Assembly: GCF_016808335.1 (NCBI RefSeq)
Contig: NC_053142.1
Span: 4,990,903-5,054,902 of the forward strand
Length of the DNA: 64,000 nt
DNA from: Panicum virgatum
Lineage: Eukaryota > Streptophyta > Magnoliopsida > Poales > Poaceae
Direction of reading: 5' to 3'
Shown: piece after piece, positions 11,557 through 23,509 of the stretch
Numbering within the stretch: position 1 is the stretch's first letter
Layout of the letters: each line of letters begins with the position of its first letter
Program-made: the position numbers and the translations under genes
The notes under the pieces: generated by a model
Databases searched by the model: none
What the model was told of the DNA's origin: nothing
What the model saw: the letters and a program-made list of their open reading frames with translations, nothing else

Positions 11557-12675
11557 CACTATTTAAGAAACACTCTAAGGTGACGTTCACAAAGGTGACA
11601 AGTTGTTGTTGCACGTCACATTTGTTATATTGTGAAGATGATGTACGTCACCTTTGAACCTCCCTAAAATGTTGCCCATCATCTTTTTATGACATAGGTG
11701 ACATGTAACATCAAAGCACGTCACCTTTATTATAGGTGACGGGACATATTTATGTTCTGTCACCTTTAAATTTTATATAGATGACGGGCACCATTAAAAC
11801 ACATCATCTATAAAGTTAGTATATGTGACGAGCTTTAACAAAACAAAGATGACGGGCAACATCAAAACATGTCACCTTTGTGATGACATAGATGATGGGC
11901 AACATGCTGACGGTTCGGATGTCCAAACATTTGTATTGTGGACGGTCCGCCAAGGGGGTGCGGACAGTCCGCCACCTAAACGAAACCGATTACACTAGTA
12001 GGGAATCTCACTAATATGACAATTCATTTTTGTCACAGTAGGCTATCGAAACATCACTGAAGATGTTTTGTGACGAATTAGTGAAGAAAACTCATTCGTC
12101 ATGCATATGCCGTCACATTTATCCCACCGTGACGAAATCGACAAATTCGTCATAGAAGTGAACTTTTTAATGACGAAATGACCTTTGTCATCGAACAGAC
12201 GATCTTCAGTGACAAAATATTTACGTCATAGTTGATGACCAGATCCGTCATTAAAGGCTATGCCACGTGGCATGGCCACGCCTGCAGCTGACGTGGCATG
12301 TGGTGACACGCTGGCGGGTGACGTGGCGCCACCTTGGATGCTGACATGACACCACCATGGATGCTGACGTGGCACCACACTGTTCAGCCACATGTCACAT
12401 TTTTATTGGGCCACATGTCTTTTTTTTTATTATATTGGGAAATGTATTGCTTTTCATTATTATACCACGTGTCACTTTTTCTTCATCACAGAGGGCATTG
12501 CAAAAACGTCACCGAAGGCAATGCAAATTCGTCACAGAAGCCACAACCAATTCATCACAAATTTTGTCAAATCACTTATTAGCATAGATCTCAGATTTCA
12601 ACACCTCCAGTACATCACAATGAGCTACAAAAGTACAACTTCACATAACTATGTTCATCATACATAATTGACTCA

Positions 12676-14603
12676 TCATAAATCAAGTTCACTAGAAACA
12701 GCTTGTGCACTAGATCTTGGTGCCTCACCATCGGTTACAGTTGCAGCTTTCAAAGTCTCCATATTAGACTGAAAAAATACAAGGAATATTAGGTGTGATA
12801 TAGAGTAGCAAGTGGATGTGCTATACAGGCTGTGAGATGTGCAACAATAATATAATGCATACATTTCTGATGACCACATCTAATTATCAATACAACACTC
12901 GAGTACAACTATTAGTTTGATCAGATATATGAAGAGGAAACTAATGGAAAAACAGTACAGATTTGCTAAGCAATGCTCATGTAGTTAAATTACAGAGCTC
13001 ATTGCATAGATAAATTTTTTACAAGATGGATTAGAGCAAGATCTAATTTATACCAGTACCAAATAACTGGTGGCATTGACACAGCTTGACAGAAAAGTAA
13101 GGCACAACCCCAACTCACATTTATAATTTCAGGCATTTTGATTACGACTATCCGCAAGTCCAGTATAAAGTGTTGCAAGATAGTACAGTTAATACTAGAA
13201 AAGTTTTCCCAAGCCTAGGAAAGTGCCTACAGGAAAGACAGGGAACACTAGATTTAAGGAACAAAACTTTCATGTGCACACAACATAACATACAAATTGT
13301 CCTATGTTACTTGTTGGAACCAGTTGTTAGGGTCCAAACAAAGGCAATAGATATGGCCAACTAATCCCAATATAAGTTGTGGAAGGAAACTTCTTAACAC
13401 CAAAAATTTCAATGATTAAAATTTTGACCTGTGGTGATAACTACTAACCCATGAGCACAGATGAACTATAGATAAAACATGGTTCATGTGCACAGCAGAA
13501 ATAAATAAAAAAATGGTTGTACCATTCCATTCCAGAATGCATTGAAGGTGGAACTCATGTTTGCATATAGTCAACTAGATAGAAAAAGAACAACAAAATG
13601 GTTAAGAAGAATATCCACAAAATAGAAGGGTCACTCTCACAGAAAGCTTGAAGGCGAATGTTACATGCATCCTGAATGCCACCCTCCACAAAAATAGCAC
13701 ATACCTAATGCTCTGCCATGAAACCATAGCACTTTAGCTTAGCCTGCAATCACAACAAAACCACAGCTCCTAACTGAATTCTTTCAGACTTGCAATAAAA
13801 ACAACTTTGCACACGAGCTATTTCTGCAAATGTTCTGCAACCTAATGCTCTGTCACGTTCTTATGTGCATACATACCGAAATTAGTATCATGAATCAGGG
13901 GGGCGGTTGATGAGTTAATTAGTGAGCTTATCTGATTGGAGATTCTGCCATGGCTCGTGTTGTCTCTGCAGCAGCACAATGGTCAGCTCAGCAACAGCAA
14001 GCATGACATTGACCTAGCAGCAGCAGTTGAGCACAAATTAGAATAAAAAGCCGAGAGGGAGAGAAGGGTATTAGAGAGAGGAAGTAACCTAGAAATCTAG
14101 AAAGATGGGATGCAGTGCGATCCATCCCGGAGGAGAGCGCCTCCCGGAGCTCCTCGACGAAGGGCCCGAGGAGCCGAATCCGGCACGACTTGCGCAGGCA
14201 CGAGCGGAGCCCGGCCGCAGGGCCATTTACAGCAGCACGGTCGGCGGCAAAGTGCGACCCGAGGAAGGGCCGGTGACTGAGGAGGAGGCGCGAGGTGGAC
14301 GAGGTGGAGAGGACGGCGGCCGGCCGACACGCGGACTATGCCGCGGCGGAGGCTCGCACGGGCGCCTCGGACTGCGCCGCATTGAGAGCCACCACACGGA
14401 GCCGCCGCACGGAGGTGCCACCGCACGGAGAGTCTGGGAGGGGCAAGGGCGCAGCGGGGTGAGGCGAGGACGGTGATGGATCTAAGGCGGAGAGAAGGTG
14501 CTGGTGTTGGATCTGAGCAGGAAAAGAGGGGAGGAGGCGGCTGATCTGGGAACGAATGGGATAAAGGAGCTAGGGTTTCTGGCTGGCTAGGTCTTTTATA
14601 CAT
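12676..14603 (-). pseudogene. Possible minus-strand gene inside the inner CACTA
   Basis: A TATTTTTTCAG acceptor at 12769-12770 (minus) opens an exon 12676-12768. Its codons end SAQAVSSELDL then TGA, and include METLKAATVTDGEAP. About 1.3 kb upstream on the same strand is a GC-rich island (14097-14603) with an open frame beginning near 14603, which looks like a promoter and first exon. The intervening exons could not be assembled. This may be the element's own accessory gene or a captured host fragment. No domain is recognised. Confidence 0.25.
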
Positions 14604-15524
14604 CCAACTATCAATACGAATCGTTGGTTCGGAGATGGACGATCAAGATGAGTTGGGCCTTAGCAGAAAACGGCATAGGAATGTTTTTTTGACCCGTTAA
14701 ACTAAATCGTTAATTATTTTAATGCTAATCTAGGTTTAAAATGATCTAAATGTACACCTTATAAGATTCAAAAATTTTGAAAAAAATTTATATTTAGGCT
14801 CATATGTTTCCCTGCAGCCCATGTTCTAAAGATAGATGAAAAATTCAATTGTTTTTTATTGGTAATTCAATCATCAATCTTCAAATTATCATAGGATAAT
14901 TGTAATAATATCTAAATTTGTTCAAAATATTCTACAAATTGACATGGAAACATATTTTAAGTCTATAATCTTGCTATAAAAAAATAGATGGTTTTGACAA
15001 AGTAAGATTATAGATTGTTCACAAATGGGTACATCTCTCACATAGTTTCTTATAACTTAAGTCAAACTTTGAGATTTGAATACTTCATAATACTTTTAAA
15101 CTCGTATGAACTTGAAATTTGAATACAACCTTACCTTTACCTTACTAATCATAAGTGTGATTTTACTTTGCCAGTTGTGATGTAGAAAAGTTGGTTTTCT
15201 ATTTCTACTTTAGAGGAAGAAATCAAGCCATATGCAAAAGAATCGTGAAATAGCAATTAACATACAAATAAATAGATTTAAATGAAGGATCATAATTTTA
15301 GAAGAAAATAGGAACAAAAACCATCAAATTTAGAGTTACCGTGAGGGAGAAATACTAGTTAGAAATTTTAATTTCGGATTAAAATGAGAAATACGAACTA
15401 TTTGTGTGTTTTTCATCTTAGATCTGCCATGTGGCATAACCTGATTGGTCTAACCGGCCGCACGCGGATCACCCCCGGCGGGTTCGATTCCTTCCATCGT
15501 TAATTTTTTTCCTCATTTTAACTC

Positions 15525-16152
15525 ATGGCCCCGGGCCCCTGCCTCCTCCGCACCCGTGCCTCCCCCGCCACCGCGCCACTAGGCCACACTAGACCAAACC
15601 CACCACGTCCCCGCCGCCGCTGTGCGCCTCGTGGTCTTCCTTTTCGCCGCCTGCGTCATGCTCGTGGCCCTCGCCGCCGCGATTCTCCCTGTCGAGATCG
15701 CCGTGGATGGCTCCACCCCCGCCTCTTCCCCGCTCTGCCGCTTCAGGACACAGCTCCACGGATGCCACGCACCAGCCAGGGACTCCTCCGCAGGCGCTGA
15801 CCTCGGCCTCTCCAGATCCGGCGTGTTCCCCACTGGCGCTGCCTCGATCTGGCCAGGCCCGGCCCTCGAACCCCGCCGTCGCCTAGCTCCGGCCTGGCCG
15901 GGCCCTCCCACGACGCCGCACGCCGCACCAGCCCTCCTTCAATGCCAGGGAGATGGCGCCGTCGATGTTGCCGATGTCGGCCAGGTCGTCCACCTCCTCC
16001 GTCCAACGGGCCACCTCGTCCATGGGCTACGGTCTAGGCTGGGCAGAGGCGATCTCAGAGTGCACGTCCATGCCGTTCCTCGCCACCACCTCCCTCGGGC
16101 CAGGACGACTTTAAGTTCGCCGCCTCCGCACTCCAGACACACAGCCATCTAG
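15525..16152 (+). other. GC-rich ORF-bearing fragment in the inner CACTA
   Basis: Two overlapping plus-strand frames stay open (15525-15800 and 15622-16152). One contains a hydrophobic segment, RLVVFLFAACVMLVALAAAI, like a signal or membrane anchor. The rest is arginine/proline-rich, as expected of GC-rich noise. It contrasts sharply with AT-rich DNA on both sides and could be a captured gene fragment. Just upstream, 15447-15486 has a tRNA-like box A/box B pair (TGGTCTAACCGG and GGGTTCGATTCC). Confidence 0.25.
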
Positions 16153-18067
16153 CCCTCCGGTCATGCTGCCGTGGATTGGAGTGTGATGCTGCAAATTGAT
16201 TTGTTGCAGTCTGTGTATTAGAAAGAAAAAAGATTGCAGGTTGATCATTTTCTTTGTTGGCTATCGTCAGATTGCAGGTTGCTGGATGTCCAGCTCATTG
16301 GGAGACAGTCAAGTTGATCATGGCAGATCGCTCATTCACAACAAAAAAGGACCTCTGCAACTGGTGCCCTGAGGTATAATGGCGAATGGCTTCTAAATTG
16401 TTCAGAATCATTCTTGCTGTTAGATTAATATTGATGAATTCCATCCCATTGTCCATATGTTGTATGCACAATACACATAGTTTCCTCATTTTCTTCTCAG
16501 TTAATGACTGCGCTGCAGGAGATATCTCAAACTGTACTACTAACTATCTTCTGCCATTTAAGAAAGATCTTGCTACAGTAAGATTTTGTTTAAGTTGAAA
16601 CAGAACTGAATTGCAGAGCATAAGTTCAGCTTGGTTTATGTAATTAATGGCAAGGGATTATCCGGAAATACAGTAGTTGTTTAAGAATATTACCCTACCA
16701 GAAGAACCATTTTGTTTATGAATATTTCTAGATAGCAAGGAGCTACTTGTTCAGGCTACTCTAGGTAGCATGTTCAAGAAGGCAGAATATTAAAAAAATT
16801 ATGATGCAAAACAAAGGCCAAGTAATTTTTTCTCTGACTTTGATTGGATACAAAGATAAGTTACAAAATCAACTTTTACAGCTTGCAGACACACATTGAC
16901 ATGAACAAATGTAAGAAGAGAAGAAGGGGGAAATGAAATGAAGCAAGCTGCTTTTGATCTCCCTGACGGCAAAAGGAGTGAGCAGCCGCTTGCTGCTACC
17001 TGGAGTAGTGGTCACTGAACCGCTTCCTCATGGATCTCTGCAATGAATATCTGTGTTCTTTACATTTCTCTATTTTTTTTGTCTTTCCAGATTGATTTAC
17101 CAGATTAAGTGTTTGTCACTATGTAATTTGATCAGAAGAAGAAATTCATGTCATCTTGAGTAGAGCAGTGGTGTTACATGACCTGTTTCTTTTTTTTTGG
17201 TTTTCTAAATCATCATCAGAGACGTGTCTGACTGATATGCGTCACTTTGATGGTGCTGTACTGCAATAAAAAAAGATCATTTGCTGTGATGTTAGGGTCC
17301 ACGTATTCATGCTTTTGTTCACAAGCTAAATGGCTCCTATGATCTATGACGAATGAATTCGTTGTTTTGTGACGATGCGTTGCCTTTCGTCATAATTTTT
17401 TAGTGCCTGTGCTCCGTCACCAATGATTTATGACAAACTCTAAAATTTCATCATTGATAGACTATGTTTCATGACAAAATATGTGAACGTCACGAGGTAA
17501 TAGTCATAGATAAGCAGATTTCTACTAGTGTTAGTTTCCAATATCCGAACCTTTGTGATGACATAGGTGAAGGGCAACATGTTGATGGTTCGGATGTCCG
17601 AACATTTTGTGCTGCAGACGATACGCCAAGGAGGTGCAGACAGTCCGCCGCCTAACCCAAACCGATCAGTTTCGGATGTCCAAACATTTTATACTGCGGA
17701 CGGTCCGCTGAGGGGGCGCGGACCGTCCGCCTACATTCAAATGGTCTCAAATTTTAAAAGTGGTCTATACAAAAGTTGTATGTCTCAACCAGTTCTACAA
17801 CTTTGTAGTTGAGAAGTTTTTAAGTCGAGGTTGTCTTGGCACCCAAATACATAGTTTAAGTTTTCAATTTCAAATTTTCAAAATTTTTGAAATGACCTCG
17901 GATGGAAAAATAGTATATATGAAAGTTGTAGGTTCCGACCAAATCTACAACTTTGTAGTTGAATTTTTTTTCATTTTAGATCATTATAGCTGTGAAATGT
18001 GTTATATAAGACATTTGAAAGTGATGATAAAAGAAAAATATCTCGTTGTTGGTCACATGTGATGGTG

Positions 18068-18121
18068 TAGCCTAGTGGTAGGGAATGGTACACATGAGGC
18101 TAAGGTTGTTGGTTCAAATCC
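18068..18121 (+). repeat. tRNA-like box A / box B module
   Basis: TAGCCTAGTGGTAGG (box A) at 18068 is followed at 18111 by GGTTCAAATCC (box B), with tRNA-like spacing. The flanks do not fold into an acceptor stem by eye, so this is a SINE head or a tRNA-derived module inside the outer CACTA, not a functional tRNA. Confidence 0.5.
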
Positions 18122-18621
18122 TCCTAATGGTAGGAAAAATCACACGCGCGTATATTCATAAAAACATCGCACTACTTGCGACGTAAGCGCGGTGGGAACA
18201 AGAAACTATTTTTTTTATTTTTATTCATACTAAAAATAATGCACTACCATCCATACCAGCTGCACCGTAGCAAAGTGCAAGATTTTAACATGCAAAAGAA
18301 TGATACCCGTCACCTATATGTTGACATAGGTGACAGGCTAACACTACCATAGATGATAGGCCAATATTGATGCCCGTCATTTTTTTTTGATAACATAGGT
18401 GACGGAAGTCTGTCACTTTGAGTAGTCATTAGTGACCTGATGAAAAAAAATAGGCATAATATCTGTCACCTTAGCATTGATACCTGTCACCTTTGGACGT
18501 TTCTTGCATAGTGTACCGCCCCCTACATATCACCCGCCCATTTCATCCAGCAGTTCCCTGCCTCGTCTCTTCGCTCGCAATGGCCTCCTCCGCCAAATTT
18601 CTTACCTCCCAGAATCCTCTA

Positions 18622-18837
18622 CTTCCTCCGTCCCATAAAAAACAAGTCATTCTAAAAATTTTAGGATAAATTAACAAGAAGGTAAAATGACCATATTTGT
18701 CCCTATTTATTACCCATATTTGACACTGATTGACTCTTGGATGACTATGCGCTTTCTAAATAGGATACGATAAGATGATATGTTTTTTGGAACAAATTTT
18801 GAATCTTAGAATGATTTATTTTATGGGATGGAGGGAG
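18622..18837. mobile_element. Stowaway MITE (Tc1/mariner type)
   Basis: The ends are CTTCCTCCGTCCCATAAAA and, inverted, CTCCCTCCATCCCATAAAA. A TA target duplication flanks them (18620-18621, 18838-18839). The length is 216 bp and no coding capacity is present. The CTCCSTCC-type terminus plus TA duplication is diagnostic. It sits just downstream of a GC-richer segment with an ATG at about 18580 that may be a small exon. Confidence 0.9.
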
Positions 18838-18839
18838 TA

Positions 18840-20222
18840 AGTCCAAAATCCTAATTAACTGACCTTGGAGCATGCTTGAGCATCTGATTTTAGGCTACAG
18901 AGAAGTGCTTTTTTATATAAACTACATTTTTTAACATATGCGTATAAACTGAGATACTTAAGAACGTGAAATCCTATTTCCTGTTGGTGGTATATCAATT
19001 TTTTTTTCTGATGATTAAAGCGATAACTCATCAAAGAACAAAGAACATGTTATATCGAATTAATTTGAATATTAAAATGCTGTCATGATGTACGTATAAA
19101 CGTGTACTAGTAAGTGTAGTATAAGTGTATAATTGCGAGTGAGACAGTTCGAGGCAGCTGCTGGTAGTGAGCTGACCGTGGCGTGGAGAATTGTAGACCA
19201 CGAGCACCGAAGGCGACAACCGCATATCCAAACGACCAAACTATAGTTCGTCCTCATAATTATATTGTAGACTACATAAGGTGGCGTTATGCCCTCATAA
19301 TCTGCAGCTAGATTGCATCCTGACTTCTGCCATAACATGTATTGCTCTCTTTTTTTGGGTTGAACTTAAAATTTCTTAGTTCCATTTACACCTTATTCAA
19401 TACTGAAATTTCTTGTTGGTACTGCTGTAACATATCTATTAGGCTGTTACGGCTTATGAGCCTCCAGCTTGGATTTCCTAGAATTCTAATATGTTGGCTC
19501 TTCAGATTACTATCCTCTGTGCGATTTAATCATTTAAATGAGATAGGAGAAACTAATTCTACACACAATTGTTCTGCTAGGAGGCTACTATCCTAATACT
19601 ACTAACATGAAAACTGCCCTGATTAGGGTCTGAATTTTTTTAGTTGCATTTTATTTAGATGAGGACCTTTCATTTTGCAATTTGCAATATGATCAACTTG
19701 TTGAAAAGAATAATATCACAGTTTAACAGAGGTCATCATCTCAATGCTGAAAACAACATACTTGAGATTTATTAGCACAACTCACTGAATCTACCATATG
19801 GGCTGTTGCTCTTAGCAGCTTGTAATCATTGGTAATCACATATGAACCTGAAAGGCTCTAAGGGACTGGAGTTGAAAATATAAGAAAAACTGAACTGACA
19901 ATATACAATTTGGAAAAATCTACAGATATTTGGATCCCGCTGCCTCGCCGTCACCCTGCCCGAGCCCCGCTTATTGGATCATGCCGCCCTACGGGAGCCC
20001 TGCAAGGGAGATCGGGGAGAGGAAGGAGAGGTCCCACATATCAGGAATATATATAGATGATTGGACTAGTCCGTTGGAGTGTACTGCAATGTATAGAGGG
20101 AATCTTAAATGGAAATATGGAGAGTGGGTTTTTGCTAGACTCTTGGAGATGCTCTTATAATAAGATGCACATGCTCACATGGCAAACATACTTATGCTAT
20201 TATATGTTCCAACTAGACACTA
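18840..20222. other. AT-rich intergenic DNA, no gene supported
   Basis: Only short scattered frames are present. A 100-bp GC-rich patch at about 19930-20040 reads SPSPCPSPAYWIMPPYGSP in one frame but has no gene context. Confidence 0.4.
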
Positions 20223-21048
20223 TACTACTACAAAAATGATTTACTGTGACTTTTTTTAGCACCTCTGAGGCGGCCATAAAAAATAACCACCTATGTTAAT
20301 GCCCAGCCTTAACAGAGGTGGTCATTTTTTATTAACTGAGGCGGTTGCAATTAAATATAGCTAAGGCCAAGCACGCGGCTTGAGGCCCAGCAAGCCCGTT
20401 AGCTAGGTTCACCTATATATAAACAGGAGTTAGATTTTGGGAGTCATTTCATCCGCACTCTCTCTCACTTCAGGTGGCGACCGCACTCTCTCTCCCTCAC
20501 ACGTGCTCTCCCTCCGTTCACTCTCTCAACTCCGGCCTACCTCTCCCACAAGCGGCAGTGCATGGAGCCCGCGACGGTGGTGGCGGCGTGCCGCTCCTCT
20601 CTCCCTGCTGCGGCCCGCGGGGCATCAACGATGGTGGCGCGCGCAAGCGGGGTGGATCCGGTGCGGGCGGTGGCGGCCGCGCTTGGCGGCCGCGGCCGCG
20701 GCGGTAGCTGCGAGTAGGGCGGATCCGGCACGGGCGGCTGCCGCGCTAGGTGGCCGCGCTTGGCGGCTGTAGCTGCGGGTGGGGCGTGTGGGCGGGCCCT
20801 CTGCCGGGTGGGCCACAGAGGGCAGGGGCGGCCGTGGCGGGCGGCGATGGCGGCACAGATGGGCTCGGCGGGCCTATGATGGGCTTGGTGTTCTCATCCA
20901 TTTTTTTATTTTTTATTCGATTAACAGAGGCGGGCACACAACCGTCTCTGAAAAAGCCTCATTTATAGAGATGTTTATGTAGAGACGGTTGCCTTGCCCG
21001 TCTATGAAAATGTTTTTAACCGCCTCTGAAAAGAATATTGTAGTAGTG
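20223..21048. mobile_element. Short CACTA transposon with GAGGCGG subterminal repeats
   Basis: The right end, inverted, reads CACTACTACAATATTC; the left end reads TACTACTACAAAAATG, so its first base has changed from C to T. A perfect CTA duplication flanks both ends (20220-20222, 21049-21051), which confirms the boundaries. Subterminal motifs 'cctctgaggcgg', 'aacagaggcggg' and 'accgcctctg' occur in inverted arrangement. The interior (20440-20880) is very GC-rich and non-coding by composition. The element is non-autonomous, 826 bp. Confidence 0.85.
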
Positions 21049-21051
21049 CTA

Positions 21052-21807
21052 GACTTGCTGTGGATGAACATGCCATCTTCATCTAACACTGAAGGAGAAC
21101 GTTGTATTAATAAGAAACACAAGAGATCAAACCTAGGTTAGAGACAACTACTCCCACCGACCCACCCTGAAACAAAGTTATTGTTTGGTTTCTCACGATT
21201 AACATTTTTAATTTCTATGTGCTACTTTAGCTAGCTAAAATTTATGGCATCTCTGCTCTGGTACTCCGTATTATAAAGACAGGTCTCTCCCCACCTAACA
21301 AAGAAGGAAAAAGTCAATTGGCCTCTCAACTCTTCGCGAAGTCTAATGCAAGTCCGTGCGTGCATTGCCAAAGATGGAAGTGCACACGCATGACTAGCAA
21401 ACTAGCTACAATACCATGCACGAGTACATGCGCCACAAAGAAAAAGCTAGAAGGAATAAGGTGCATCCACATACAGATGACCTAGGACTTTGAAGCCTTC
21501 TGGACGGGACATTCACGCAGAACCACTTCGCACATGACTCCAGCTGCGTTACACCGGCTCATGGACACCGATGAGGCTATGGATGATGCCGACGCCCACA
21601 TCTACACCACCACCACCATCATACATGGAGAATGCGAAGCGAAGATTGAAGATGACAACCGCGACAGCTTAATCGGAGGTACTCTGGCAAGCTAGACTTG
21701 CAGAGGAATTAATCGGGAGGTTTTCGAGGCTCCGGGAACTTGAAGACCACATTCGCCCAAGTCAAATCTGCTCAACGGCCGCAGGCTATGGCGCACAGAT
21801 ATGTATG
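21052..21807. other. Intergenic DNA, probable retroelement remnant
   Basis: No gene is supported. The segment 21480-21800 has coding-like phrases (HIYTTTTIIHGE-like in one frame) but is broken everywhere. It may be internal retrotransposon debris. Confidence 0.3.
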
Positions 21808-21822
21808 GAAACCTGTATTTAT

Positions 21823-22001
21823 TGTTATGGTATATTAGGTAACTCCAGATATGGTTAGTTTAAGATTGATTGTAATCTCGGGATAACCTTCCTTATCTCT
21901 AGGAGAGGCTACTTGCCCTCCAAGCTATGTACTCCTATATATTTGCTCTAGAGGGGCAATGCGATACATCCCATACATTATACGCATCGTACTCTCCTAC
22001 A
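21823..22001 (+). repeat. 5' LTR of the small copia-like element
   Basis: It contains TATATATTTGC downstream of the centre as a possible TATA region and ends in CCTACA, directly adjoining the primer-binding site at 22002. Confidence 0.85.
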
Positions 22002-23315
22002 TGGCATCAGACGCCTAGGTTACGAGATCCTAACCCTAGCCGCGTCGCCGCTTCCGCTGCACGCGCCCGCCCCCGGGGAGATCGAGATTGATCTCTGCCG
22101 GGGGCAGCGCCCACCTAGGATGTGCTGCAGATCCCTCTAATCTGTGCCGCCGCCGCCGTCGTCAACAAGCAGCAGGAGGGCTGACCTCTACCGTCACCGT
22201 GGCTGCATCGCTCGTCGGCATCGCCATGGCCCCGCCTTGGGCCGCCGCCACCTCTGCGTTGTCATCCCCGGCCCCGCTCAGAGCTTCCCTCCCCTTCCGC
22301 CGCTGCCGCAATGATTGCGCACCGCGCGTGTGCGCGAAGGGGGGAGCCAAGACCGCGCCATCGGGCGGACGGGCCGTAGCATCGCCGGTCGACGTCGCTA
22401 TCGGGCCACCGCGTCGTGGGCTCCGCCCCACCGCCATTCCCTCGCCAACTCCCTCCTCTGCGCCGCCGCCCTTCCTCCCCCAGCGCCGCCTCTGCTTCTC
22501 GAGAAGACGTGGCTGCGGGTGCGGATCTTGGCCCGCCGTGCTGCTGCTGAACGGAGGAGAGACGCTCGGGTTTCCGATCTCCTCTGTTTTCTCTTTTCGG
22601 TGTTGACCACGCGGGAAAGCGGTAAGGAGAAGAGAGGAATTCGCTACGTGCACCCGAGATTGTATCCGGAGGTCTCCCTACTGCTGCTGTGTGATTTTTT
22701 AGGTTTTTCCCGATTTGTTATCGGGTTTGCGTCGCCCTGCCGTTCATTGCCACTCCATCGTCGACACCCCCGAAGGACGAAGGTGTTGCTGCGCTCTTCC
22801 AGGCTGCAGCCACCCTACTGGTGTCGTCGCCTTTTCAGGCGATGATGCCACTCGCCGCCGGTCTTCCAAGCAGGCGCTCGATCCGCCTCCGCGCCTCGAG
22901 CCGTTCTCGCGCAGACATCGCCTCCGATGTTTCTGAAGGAAGACATAGTCACCACCCCTGATCTGAGCGCGACACTTGCTGCAACTTGCGCTGTCACCAC
23001 CCCTGTCCTGAGCATGACCTAAGTCGCAAACCGCGTCGTCTACCATTGTCATCCGCCGCACCGTTCTGCTGCTGTCTTCGGCAAGAAGCTGCTGAGTTTG
23101 TGTACTCGAGCATCTCGACGGCGCTTCGACCCGCGCCTCCTGCACGGCTTCTACCACGTCCACCTCGACTTCAGCTACTACGACACTAAAGGGCTATCAT
23201 CTGCATGAGTCTCCAGTCAAAACTTTCGCACTGGCGTTCCGACTGCAGGGGGGATACGTCTCCATTGTTCTCCAGTCTGACCATTCGTGTTGCTACCGAT
23301 ACGACTGCGGGGGGA

Positions 23316-23494
23316 TGTTAGAGTATATTAGGCAACTTCGGATATGGTTTGTTTAAGATTGATTGTAATCCCGGGATAACCTTTCTTATCTCTAGGAGAT
23401 GCTACTTGCCCTCCAAGCCATGTACTCCTATATATTTGCCCTAGAGGCTCAATGCAATACATCCTACACATTATACGCATCCTACTTTCCTACA
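23316..23494 (+). repeat. 3' LTR of the small copia-like element
   Basis: It is the same length as the 5' LTR with scattered substitutions. A GGGGGGA polypurine tract lies immediately upstream. Confidence 0.85.
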
Positions 23495-23509
23495 GAAACC
23501 AGTATTTAT

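Larger units (their letters stand above)
11993..17530. mobile_element. Inner CACTA transposon nested in the outer one
   Basis: Both ends begin CACTAGTAG when read inward (11993 forward, 17530 reverse) and continue into related AATCT and ATGAC motifs. A perfect 3-bp duplication TTA flanks them (11990-11992, 17531-17533). Subterminal arrays of 'tgacgaa' and 'attcgtcat' occur at 12030-12240, 12500-12560 and 17340-17510. Its insertion splits the subterminal repeat array of the outer CACTA. Internal sequence includes a possible minus-strand gene (last exon 12676-12768, GC-rich 5' region 14097-14603) and a GC-rich plus-strand frame at 15525-16152. No TNP2-type transposase motif is visible, so it is a 5.5-kb non-autonomous element. 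Confidence 0.88.
11557..18513. mobile_element. Outer CACTA (En/Spm) transposon, non-autonomous
   Basis: The left terminus CACTATTTAAGAAAC and the inverted right terminus CACTATGCAAGAAAC are followed on both sides by AAGGTGAC, giving imperfect terminal inverted repeats of about 28 bp. The element is bounded by a perfect 3-bp target duplication TAC (11554-11556 and 18514-18516). Subterminal regions carry many copies of 'gacataggtgacgggcaaca' variants in both orientations (11580-11900 and 17560-18500), the hallmark binding-site array of CACTA elements. No transposase is encoded, so it must be mobilised in trans. After subtracting the inner element (11993-17530) the outer element is only about 1.4 kb. 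It also contains a tRNA-like module at 18068. Confidence 0.88.
21823..23494 (+). mobile_element. Small non-autonomous LTR retrotransposon (copia-like)
   Basis: Two direct 179-bp LTRs (21823-22001 and 23316-23494) start TGTTA and end CCTACA. The left LTR is followed at once by TGGCATCAGACGCC, close to the initiator-Met primer site TGGTATCAGAGCC. The right LTR is preceded by the purine tract CTGCGGGGGGA; a second such tract lies at about 23245. The 1.3-kb interior is GC-rich, with no gag or pol domain but with frames (22088-22845) that may derive from captured host sequence. By eye the LTRs differ at roughly 10% of positions, so the insertion is old. The flanks form an unusual 15-bp repeat. A trans-acting copia element must have supplied the enzymes. 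Confidence 0.85.

Noticed and set aside
18068..18121. A functional tRNA gene
   Set aside because: Box A and box B motifs are present but no acceptor stem or plausible anticodon arm could be drawn by eye.
18579..18621. ATG-led MASSAKFLTSQNPL frame before the Stowaway MITE
   Set aside because: It is only 14 codons before the MITE, with no downstream continuation in frame and no splice donor. Too little to call a gene.
22088..22845. Overlapping 170-codon frames on both strands
   Set aside because: They lie inside the small LTR element in GC-rich sequence, with no recognisable domain. Treated as element cargo, not as genes.
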